Assembly (NCBI GenBank): GCA_001953115.1
Contig: LSSL01000096.1
Coordinates: 1-24,532 of the forward strand
DNA length: 24,532 nt
Direction: 5' to 3'
From: Smittium mucronatum
Lineage: Eukaryota; Kickxellomycota; Harpellomycetes; Harpellales; Legeriomycetaceae
Below are positions 1-8,178 of the stretch, in pieces. Numbering within the stretch: position 1 is the stretch's first letter; each line of letters starts with the position of its first letter. The notes below the pieces were generated by a model. That model did not search any database and was not told the origin of the DNA. It worked only from the letters and a program-made list of their open reading frames with translations. The translations under genes were made by a program, and so were the position numbers.

Positions 1-4
1 TTTT

Positions 5-25
5 CCCCCCCCCCCCCCCTCCCCC
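5..25. repeat. C homopolymer at the window edge
   Basis: A run of 15 C (5-19) is followed by T and five more C. A C tract this pure at the very start of otherwise AT-rich sequence is typical of a contig end where assembly collapsed or stopped, so its length should not be trusted. It could also be a genuine poly(C) microsatellite. Nothing links it to the neighbouring gene. Confidence 0.7.
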
Positions 26-281
26 ATTTTAATGCTATCCATGTTCCTGCCAATAACCAATCCCATATCTCGTAACATCTTGATATCAACCCTTTACCTT
101 CACAATTACAATGATATTTGTAAATATAAAATCAGTTATATACCCAAGTCCCGATCTTGTTATTTTTTTTAGAAAAAAAAAGCAGTTACGATCTAGATTT
201 AGGTACTGGATATGAATGAATCATAGACATTCAATCCACCTGGATACTCCCTTAAATTCAAAAGAGGGATGGTACCCCAAA

Positions 282-413
282 TTAACCTTTCAGTATGTGA
301 GTCAGGTCTAATTGAAAATACCCAAAAACTGTCTGAACAAGGGGTAGAAATAATCGATAATTGGCATATTGGGAACTCAAGGGTGGATAGAAAGAAATGA
401 GACCAGAATAAAA
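282..413 (-). other. possible further 3' exon of the Pta1/symplekin gene (weak)
   Basis: On the minus strand an open stretch of 43 codons follows a possible acceptor ATAG (ending at 414) and ends at TAA (282-284). Its translation contains the segments LISFYPPLSSQYANY and LFLPLVQTVFGYFQL. The spacing of Tyr/Pro, Pro-Leu-Val and Gly is faintly reminiscent of the region before the C-terminal domain of animal and plant symplekins. The region expected before it is not convincingly found between 413 and 827, and no ATG begins this stretch. A second overlapping open frame (199-450, minus) also lacks an ATG. I list it only because the Pta1 gene must end or splice somewhere here. The rest of 1-714 shows nothing else that I can support. 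Confidence 0.2.
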
Positions 414-714
414 CTATGATACTAACTAAAGTTATGGTGAAAATAGACAACTTTGAATGTTCAAATCCAAATTAGAATAAGAACTTTCAAATAGCCTATA
501 TCTGTGGTGGAGTGAAGAGGAGGGCCAATTTCCTGTGCAAGTCCAAGGATTTTATAGTAATAAGTTGAATTTGCCAATAAAAAAATATTAAAGACCAATT
601 GTGTAGACACAATTATAGAAAGTCCATACTGGTTCGAGTGTATAAGTCAAAATAATAATACCCATGAAAAGGTACCCATAGGGTTTATAAATAGTTAAAA
701 AAATTCAATATACC

Positions 715-3700
715 TTAATTTGAATGTGGTAAGTGAAATTTATATTGGGATAAATAAATAATAGAGCAATAGATCAATGATTCCAAGGTGTAAAAATATG
801 TATGTATAATTAGTAAATAAATGTACCTTATTGGCTCACTTAAACCTTCCTGTATCAACTTGAACAAAGAATCGCTAATAAATGGAACATCAAGAATGTA
901 GCTTTCCAGAAGAGCCTCTTTCAACCTCCCAAGAATTACTAACTTATTTTTTGGCGAAACGAATCTAACCATAAAACCTGTAGAAATCAAGTGTAGACTA
1001 TTGCTAGCAAGTAAAACTTCATAACTGGTGGCCTCAGCATTTACCAGAGATTCAACACTTTTGACAAAGTCATTTGTATTTTTAACACTTATGGCATTAT
1101 TTCTATTTCCCCCAATATTAGCAGACGTAGAGAGATCAATTTTTTCAAATCCCATTATAGATAATGCCTCCGTCTTGAAGGATTCGCTTTGAGAATTGGT
1201 TAACGGAACAATAGATTCATCAGCATCTTTAATCTTACTTACACAATCTAATATCCCCACACAAATGGAATAAGACCAGTCAGAGTAGTACTTCAAAGTT
1301 AGATTTTTGTGTGAAGAATTATCATTTAAAACTCCAGAACCATTGGAATTTAAAGATAACTTAACCTTATTTATATAAACCTGATGATATAGTTCATGTA
1401 AAAGCAATAGGCACATTTCGTAACTCTGCTTTGGAGTTTTAATTAAAGCCTGAATGACCTCATTATAAATAAAATCAAGTTTTTCAATATAAAAATCCTC
1501 CCCATCATAGCCAGGAGTGTTTATTGATGATACCAAAGTGCGTACTACCAAAACCATCCAATCAGCCACCCGTTCTCTATCTGTAACATGGCCACGGATT
1601 TCGGAAACCTTTTTGTTTAGGGGACTCAAGGGCCATTGGTACTCGAAATCAGGGATATGTAACCTGAGTAAAGCCGGTAAATTTTTAATATTGCTGCTTG
1701 ATCCGAACTTCCCAACAGCCTGCTCGCACAGGATTTCCCCAAAACTAAGTAACCTTGACACAGCATCTTTCCAGGACGCTAAACTCGATTGGCCATATGA
1801 ACCAACATCACCAAAAATACCTGCAGATACCTCTAATCCGGATGTTTCTAAAAGTTGATCAGTACCCTCCCCATCTTTGTTAGGCTTAACATCACTTTTC
1901 ATATCGTTTTCATCTATAATAGCATCAACATCTCCAAATTTTAAATTGCCCGGATGGTCTGAATTTAAAATATTCGTTGAGATGTTGTCAATAGATGATC
2001 CAACCTTCTCTGACGGAAAATTTTCAAAGTCAGATCCTTCATCGTCCCCAGAATTTAAATTTTCATCCTCATCGGCCAGCTTAGGATTAAACTGTACCCT
2101 ATTTGCATTTTCTTCTATTTCTTTTAAAAGATCCTCTTCATCAATTTCAGCATCGATATCAGGAACAGGGACAGGTGTTTGTGGACCAAAAATAGTGTGA
2201 GAAGACTGAAAATTTGGAGGAATTGGAACATGACTAGGATTTTCGCTGGGAAAAACATTGGGTGGAGGACTTATCAATTGCGGATCGATAGGGAAGCTTT
2301 GGTGGTACGGGATTTGATAGGGGGGAATGCTTGAAGGATAATTTTGAATGTTTTGGAGTTGTTGTGTGGATGTATTGTCGCTTTCAGGTTGGCTCCATCT
2401 TGATTTAGAAGATTTAGACTTAGGAATAGATTTAGTATCAGAAATGAAAGCTAGTGAGTCAAATAAGGAGTTATCGGAGACTGAGGAAAGAATTTTCTGA
2501 TGGGTTAGTACCCCTAAACCTCCCAAAACAAGATCTATCACTTGAGATATATTAAATTTTGTTACGATTTCTATAGATTCATTCAAACGCTTATCATTTA
2601 CTGGGATGGGATCTGGAGGTGTAGCAGATATAGAAGGTTTTTTGCTTTGCAGTAGGTTTTCAGAATCCTCAAGCATACGTTTCCTATTATTTTGATTTCT
2701 GTAATCGTTGATTGGTGGAGGACTATAATTTTGAGAGCTTCTGTAATTGCTATTGTTTGAATTTTTATTTTGGCTAAAGCGTGAATCGTTGAATTTATTG
2801 ACATTGCTTTTTGAAAGATCTTTAGGACTTTCTAAATTGTTGGGGGGGTTATTTTTGTTATTGGAGTTATATCGCTGATTATCAAAATCAAATGAGCTAT
2901 CATTTTGAGAAAAGCCTCTGGAAGGAAAGTCCTTTCTGAAATTTTCTCTGTCTAATCTATCCCTCTCAATTCTTCTCCTTTCTAGTCTTTCCTTTTCTAG
3001 TCTTTCCTTCTCTAGTCTTTCCTTCTCTAGTCTTTCCTTCTCTAGTCTATCCTTTTCCATTCTATCCTTCTCTATTCTATCCTGCTCTAATCTCTTTTGT
3101 AACATCTCCTCTTCCAATTTTTTCCGTTCGAATTCTTCCTTTTGTAATCTTTCGTTTTCAACTCGCTCTCTTTCGATTCGAGCCTCTTCAGCTTTTAAAA
3201 GCTCCTGTTCTCTAATTTTCTCCTTTTGAATTTCGCGCTCTTTTATTCTTTCCTGACGAGCTTGCCAAGCCTCGTATTCTTTTGATTTAATTCTTTTAAG
3301 AAAAGCTTCTAGAGGACCCTTTGCTTGAACCATCCTGGGTTGCCTAAACAGATAAAACACACTTACGCCTAAAGACTTATTAATACATTTAGAAGAGAAT
3401 TTATTGAGACCATAAATTGAGAGATCACGAGAATTGGAAGAGGAAGAATCCAACAACGAAGTCCATTCGATGAAATCAGGCAAAATAATACCAGCAATTC
3501 CAGGTCTAGTTTCTATTAGTTGCAGTACAGTTGATATTAATCCCAGATATGTTACGAGTTTTTTTTCAAATTTTAAAGTCATAGAGATGTTGAGAATCTT
3601 GAACAGAAGACGTATGCTAGATTTAGAAAAATCCTCCAACTCGAATTTGCTTAGATAAATGTGATTAGAAGGTACTAGCTCGAGCCCAGGAACTTCAGCA

Positions 3701-4424
3701 ATTGAAGGGGCGGAAATTTCAGGGGGGTTGGAATCAGCAAACAAGACTATTTCAGTTGCTAAAAAAGTAGCTAAAGAATCTAATAATAAGGTTTCACTTT
3801 CGTCTAAAGACTGTACTATTTTATGCAAGTTTTTTGAAATATTTAGTAGCTTGAACCATAATTCCTTCCATTTGTTCGACTTATCCTTGCTAGATTTGAT
3901 GAAGACACTAGTATATAATTGCGATAAAGATTGTATAGCTCTTTTCACAATAGTGATTGGGGTTCCTTTTGACTCGATAATTTTCGAAATAATTTCCACA
4001 AAGCTGATAGTCACTAAGAAAAAAGAATACACGTTATGACTAAATAAAAAATAAATAAATAAGAAAAAATACTTCTTCTGTGCTCCTTTGGATCGAACAA
4101 ATCTTCGGGTAGACTAACAGTCTCATCCATGACTTCTAAGCCCCACAAACCCATAATAATCAGGTACCACATTTGATCATCTGAACGGGAAACTGTTGGA
4201 AAACGAGGAGAGTTAGAAACAGAAGTGACTAAACCAATGTTTATTGAAGTTGCTTGATGAGCATGATCGAAATAAGAATCGACTAATAAAATAGGAACGC
4301 GTTTAAAAAGTTCAAGAAGCTCCTCGAGCTTATTTGAGTTTGGCAGATGAGAATTAGTAGCCTCTTGGTAAAGTTTTTCGGCTACATCATGGGGATTGGA
4401 ATTAGCCTCGGGATCCTTATTCAT
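715..4424 (-). CDS. PTA1: Pta1/symplekin-like scaffold of the pre-mRNA cleavage and polyadenylation complex
   Basis: Two visible exons are 4424-4073 and 4013-715 (or to 827), joined over a 59-nt intron. The ATG at 4424 is supported by an in-frame TAA 9 nt upstream. Read to the TAA at 715 the product is 1,216 residues. Residues about 20-350 are helical and match the Pta1/symplekin N-terminal HEAT region: VPSNHIYLSKFELEDFSKS aligns with the yeast segment around PDNHPVLNKPALE, and GLISTVLQLIETRP with its IKRRP repeat. Residues about 357-477 form an E/R/K helix. Then come an Asn/Ser-rich stretch, a basic NLS-like patch (NNRKRM, QSKKP, about 558-577), a Pro-rich linker (about 675-735) and an acidic segment (about 735-785). 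Residues about 930-1180 resemble the Pta1 C-terminal helices (YEMCLLLLHELY, then a DWS motif). Known role of the family: a nuclear CPF/CPSF scaffold bridging Ssu72 and the cleavage factors. The C-terminus is uncertain. Similarity fades at SEPIR (about 827), where AAG/GTACAT could be a donor, and the last 38 codons look intronic. The identification comes from remembered family alignments, not a search. Confidence 0.82.
2981..3085 (-). repeat. 15-bp coding minisatellite encoding RLEKE-type repeats
   Basis: Seven consecutive 15-bp units (plus-strand unit tctagtctttccttc and close variants) start at 2981, 2996, 3011, 3026, 3041, 3056 and 3071. On the minus coding strand each encodes a five-residue unit of the form RLEKE, RLEKD, RMEKD or RIEKD, inside the charged helix of the Pta1-like protein. 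The three central units are identical and the outer ones are progressively diverged, as expected of a repeat that grew by slippage or unequal exchange. Every unit keeps the frame, so selection has kept length changes in whole units. Confidence 0.93.
4014..4072 (-). other. spliceosomal intron 1 of the Pta1 gene
   Basis: This is a 59-nt GT-AG intron on the minus strand. The donor is GTATTT directly after codons for KEHRR, and the acceptor is a pyrimidine-rich TTTTTTCTTAG. The insertion is phase 1: the A left over in exon 1 joins TG of exon 2 to give Met, then TISFVEIISK. Both flanking frames end soon after entering this segment, so splicing is needed to join the N-terminal helices to the rest of the HEAT region. 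A TCATAACG about 25 nt before the acceptor is a possible branch site. Confidence 0.85.
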
Positions 4425-4480
4425 AGTACGTTAACTCCTTCAAAACCAAAGTTAAAAAAAGTTAAAAAAATAATGAAACG
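4425..4480. promoter_or_regulatory. 56-bp divergent intergenic promoter region
   Basis: This is all that lies between the Pta1 start codon (minus, 4424) and the ATG of the small plus-strand frame (4481). It holds two tandem copies of gttaaaaaaa (4451-4470), an A-tract arrangement common in nucleosome-poor fungal promoters. No canonical TATAAA is seen. A short upstream ATG (4473-4475) opens only a three-codon frame. If both neighbours are transcribed, they share this promoter and have very short 5' leaders. The function is inferred from position only. Confidence 0.45.
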
Positions 4481-4834
4481 ATGAGAACTGAAGAGTTAGA
4501 TGCATCCATGAAGCTGGAATATCATCGGCTGATTTCTTGGTATTTTTTTTATCGCAATTAAAAGCTTCTATCTATATTTTTCCAGTGGCTCTATAGGCGA
4601 ATAACGACTGCAGATGAGCTCAATCGTATTTACCGCAAAATATTGGATGGCACTATTCCTGTAACTGCAAATAATATTGTTGTATGATTTGAGGACCATT
4701 TGCGCCAAAAATTTTCCGTACAAATAGTCCTGTTATTATGCGAGCATGGAGTTAATCACCACCCTGGCCTTCGTGACACCAATTGGTCACAACTCCAACA
4801 GCCTAAAAACAAGCACTTATCATTGGTAATCTAG
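4481..4834 (+). pseudogene. small unrecognised gene or decaying gene, divergent from Pta1
   Basis: I do not recognise this protein. The ATG at 4481 opens 19 codons plus 2 nt (MRTEELDASMKLEYHRLIS), followed by a plausible 57-nt intron (4540-4596, donor GTATTT, acceptor CTATAG). Exon 2 continues in frame through RITTADELNRIYRKIL to a TGA at 4685-4687, giving 49 residues. The same frame then stays open for 48 more codons (4688-4831) before TAG, with protein-like content (FEDHLRQKF, then LLCEHGVNHHPGLRD). Two readings fit: a longer gene inactivated by one TGA, or a second intron starting at GTATGA (4682) and ending at AAATAG (4727), which switches frame and ends at TAA 4827-4829. The codon content is clearly less AT-rich than the desert beyond. 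No domain, signal peptide or membrane segment is evident. Confidence 0.4.
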
Positions 4835-5129
4835 CCGCAGTGTGTTTTGATTCCACCAATACTTTAATCTCGTAATACCGTTTATCATTCCGATTAACCA
4901 AAAGCATTGATCAAGACCGGATAATTAGTAAACTATTGTTCGAATCAACGGTTGGATTAAGGCTTCTATATTGAACCCCATTTTCTGTTTTAGCCTCAAA
5001 AATGATACCGCAAAAAAAAAAAAAAAGTGAGCTGGTTTAATAGACTACGCGTTTTATAGGCACATCAACGGTGCCAGGACATGTCGCCTACTGGCTCTAC
5101 CTGCTCCAAACAAAGATTAGAAATAAGAA
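4835..5129. other. gene-free transitional segment with a 15-A tract
   Basis: This stretch has intermediate GC content and no ORF worth naming. A run of 15 A at 5012-5026 directly follows tgataccgc. On the plus strand that is the shape of a poly(A)-tailed retroelement 3' end, but I find no target-site duplication around it and no second copy. The block 5060-5115 is notably GC-richer (ggtgccaggacatgtcgcc), suggesting a fragment of former coding or element sequence. It is too short and stop-rich to assign. Confidence 0.35.
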
Positions 5130-5766
5130 CTAGTTTACAAAATGTCGAATATTTCCTGAATAGCATTTTTTTTTTTTTGTATCACGGAATTTTATTGTAA
5201 GATAACGTCATTAAAGTTCCTGAATAGCAATGTAAAGCTTTTTATTTCTAATAAATAATCCTGAAAACTGATTTGCTTAACTTTACTTGTTTAATTTTTA
5301 TTTACCGCGAACCTGCCAAATAGTGTTCCTCGAAGAATTTTGGGTGGTTTTTTTATTATAGCGCAAGTTTTCAAAGTATTCCTGTTTGCTTACATATCTT
5401 TAATGCAAAAAATCAACTGCTAGAATTAATGTGTTCAGTTATATCATTAGATTGTTAACATGTGCATACTATTGGGTAAAACATTTAGCTAAGCCAATTG
5501 GAACTGTTAGTTATACCAACAGAAGAGGGGAAAGAATTCAGACATGAAAAGGGTTAAAAATAAGAAGTGTTATTTCAACTCTGTCATAAAAAAGCAGGAA
5601 TTGTTGGGTAGATTCGTTGTAAATTACTTGTAAATTAGATTTATGTAAGCAACCCAATTTTCGAAATGGCTTATTAGCTAATAAAAAATTTTACATTCCG
5701 CTTCAGGAAAAATTCGACATTTTGTGAAATGAAATCATGAATTTTCGATATTTTGTAAACTAGCTC
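5130..5766. repeat. long imperfect inverted repeat (foldback element or two opposed repeat copies)
   Basis: The left arm begins at 5130 (ctagtttacaaaatgtcgaa, then atttcctgaa) and is mirrored on the other strand by the right arm ending about 5766 (ttcaggaaaaattcgacat at 5702-5720; ttttgtaaactag at 5751-5763). Similarity continues inward through ttctaataa, gaaaa-tg--ttgctta and tttac--cgaa-ct-cc, to about 5330 on the left and 5596 on the right, leaving a spacer of about 265 bp. The right arm has an extra tandem copy of about 29 bp near the outer end, and the left arm is interrupted by a retroelement insertion. No transposase is present. It may be a MITE-like/foldback element, or two inverted copies of one dispersed repeat. 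Termini and flanking duplication are not resolved. Confidence 0.65.
5166..5216 (-). mobile_element. severely 5'-truncated LINE insertion with 13-bp target-site duplication
   Basis: On the minus strand this 51-bp insert is about 38 bp of retroelement 3' end followed by a poly(A) tail (13 T on the plus strand, 5166-5178). It contains AATAAA (plus-strand tttatt at 5191-5196) 12 nt before the tail. The body atcacggaattttattgtaa, then gataacgtcattaaa (5181-5215), is identical to the 3' terminus of the LINE at 24079-24113. The insert is bounded by perfect direct repeats of ttcctgaatagca (5153-5165 and 5217-5229), the expected target-site duplication of target-primed reverse transcription. It interrupts the left arm of the inverted repeat at 5130-5766, so it is younger than that repeat. 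Confidence 0.93.
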
Positions 5767-7691
5767 TAAAAATAAATGATATCATTGAAATATACCTTTT
5801 CTTTAAAAAAGTAACTATCGAAAAAAACTAGTAAAAATTAGCAGAACAGTTGCCTTGTAAATTTTGAAATCGATTCCCAGTCATTTCACGACCCCCTAAC
5901 TTTTAATATTCACACTCCAAATACAGCCACTACTAGTTCTCTGAGCCTCCTATTTTTTTGGTTTCAATAGATCTCTAGTATCGCTTTAAAAAGGCTACAA
6001 GACTTTACTATAGATATAGCCTCTTGTATCATTATTATCTTCCCCAACTTCTACTCCTGCTCATTGAGTAAACCCCCTCCCCCCACACACAATCTTTCTG
6101 AAATATGCAACAGTTTTTTCTTTGAAATAAAAATTACTGTTGGTGGAAACGTGTTTACTGTCAAGTAGAAATCTGTGGAGTTTGCCATAACTTGTTGCTC
6201 GATAATTCCGAGTTGGAAAAAATCTATCCCCTAATCACAGTATTATATTTTATGCTCCCTAGTCTCTTATAAATACATTTTGTAAAGTTGGAATAGGCAG
6301 TAAATCCAATTTAATTTTATAATTTACATGTGCACTTGTTCTTATATACCCAGGAGATTCATTGATAAAACGCTTTGGTGATATCTCTTTTTAGCCTTTT
6401 TTACGTTTAAAAAAGTGTGCTGTAATTTTCACTATATGAGCATAGCTTCCAACTTCATAATAATATATAGAACAAATTTCACAACAAAATCTGCTAAATT
6501 GAAAATATATCCAGAGCGAAATTAAATATCAATACAATTTTCTATTATTATTTGGATGCATAATTCAATGATTATAATATTATATTTTGGTTTGGATATT
6601 TATTCACTGTAACCAAAAAAAAAAAGCGCTTTTCTTCAAAACTGCCATCGGATTTCACTTTAATTGGTTACAATTAGAATGGTATGGGAGGTAGGATATA
6701 TGTTCCAGAGCCATAATTACGGTCCAGAAAAAATTTCCAACACCACTTGACCTATTAACAACTATATTATATTTTTTTCGCTGAAGACTATCTGCTAAAT
6801 CACTCCTCTAAAAGTGTATTTTTTCATATGAATTTTTTTATTCTGGAGCTAGCTGATTTTCAATCTTTGATCTTTGTAGGTATATATAATTTATATGTTG
6901 CCTATTAGCTTCTCAGATCTCAAATTTACTTTTCCGCATTGTATATGAAACATCTCTATCCATGTGTATTCTCAGGCACAATATAATAGAATATATATAT
7001 TCACCCCATATAAATTAGCTAAATATTATATATTTTTTAGCTCCGAGTTCTTATTTAAAAAATATAAAAAAAGTAAAAAAGTAAATTAATACTTGAATTG
7101 GTGAAAATAAAAAGCGCTGAAAATCCGAGTGTGTTCATTAAATTATTGGGAGCTCGTTATAATCTTTTTTTTTCAAAAAATTTTTTGACTAGTATATTAT
7201 AGATAAATTTGAAATCATATTTCAATAAAACTGCACGAAAAAATGACTTTTATGCCCTTATATTGGTTAAACATCCAAAAAAAAAAATTCGGATTCAAAA
7301 AATGATTAAACATAAAGATCTGATATAAACTTAAAAATTAAAATTCTACGTAATAATCTACTTTTGTTTATTTTTTAATCAATTATTTAACTCGATATTC
7401 AATTCACACATTAATCATTCCTGGCGGTGGTCATATTTTAGCATTGATATTTAAAAGAATAGCCCTTGTAAATGACACTTTGTCTGAATTTACATCTGAA
7501 ATTATGAATAAATAAACCTTTGGGTTTAAAAAGGGTTATAATATCAGCAAGCATTAAAATTTGATATATATATCTACAAAACTGGACCAAATTTTAAAAA
7601 ATAATAATCAAGTGATAGAAAATATTCTTGGTTCCTTGACATGATTAAAAACGGGATACTAAATAAAACCTAATCAATTTTTTTTTGATAG

Positions 7692-7793
7692 TAATCAAAT
7701 TTTGTGTTTAAAATATAAATTTTAGTTTATACATCAAATTTAAGTTTAAAGATCAATTAAGTGAAAACTGGTTATTAATAAATCGAATTAGAC
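7692..7793 (+). repeat. probable diverged half-copy of the 20.6-kb foldback repeat
   Basis: The succession aatcaaat, gt-tt, tagtttat, catcaaatttaag, atcaattaagt, then taaatcgaattag appears in the same order and spacing as in the left arm of the foldback element (20648-20750: aatcaaat, gtatta, tagtttat, tatcaaattaag, atcaatttaagt, then taaatcagattaag). By eye roughly two thirds to three quarters of the positions agree over about 100 bp. Both sequences are very AT-rich, so chance contributes, but the ordered match of several words argues for common origin. I see no inverted partner nearby. Confidence 0.45.
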
Positions 7794-7968
7794 AAAAAAA
7801 TAAATCAAATTGATAAAAAAAAATTACATGATTTTTATATAGGATTCAAATTTATTTCGGTTTATAAGTATTCAAACTCAAAAATTGCCTCTTAAAACGC
7901 GCAATAATGGATACAATGGCTTTATATAGATATATTCTCACTTCAAACCCCTTTTAATATCCAAGAAT

Positions 7969-8178
7969 TTGTATAATCAATTTATATTAAAAATAATATC
8001 AAGAAACCTTCAAATCCCTATAATATTTATTATAGCGCAAAATTTTCTGTTTATTTTGAATGATTTTCATCCCCCTGATGAGGTTCAGGATGTTCGAAAT
8101 TGTTTAAATATAAAACCATATGGTTTATTTCCAATTGTCTTTTTTGAAATCAAATCGGAAAATATTTTTAAATCTTAA
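7969..8178 (+). other. possible relic of coding sequence in the desert
   Basis: A 69-codon open frame without an ATG (its first usable codon is TTG). The first half is Ile/Phe/Asn-rich, as random AT sequence gives. The middle (FHPPDEVQDVRNCLNIKPYG, about 8070-8125) is balanced and protein-like, and the DNA there is visibly less AT-rich than its surroundings. No family is recognised, and no splice sites or promoter support a live gene. It may be a decayed gene or transposon fragment, or chance. Confidence 0.2.

Noticed and set aside
1517..2200. Plus-strand open frames opposite Pta1 (also 3434-3658 and 3728-4039)
   Set aside because: Antisense shadows of a well-supported coding strand, Ser-rich as expected opposite an acidic, Ser-rich protein, with no independent evidence.
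3344..3366. 23-nt GTAAGT...TTTAG motif inside Pta1 exon 2 that looks like a tiny intron
   Set aside because: It is too short for normal splicing and not a multiple of three, so removal would shift the frame. The retained reading (SLGVSVFYLFRQPR) continues the HEAT-region pattern.
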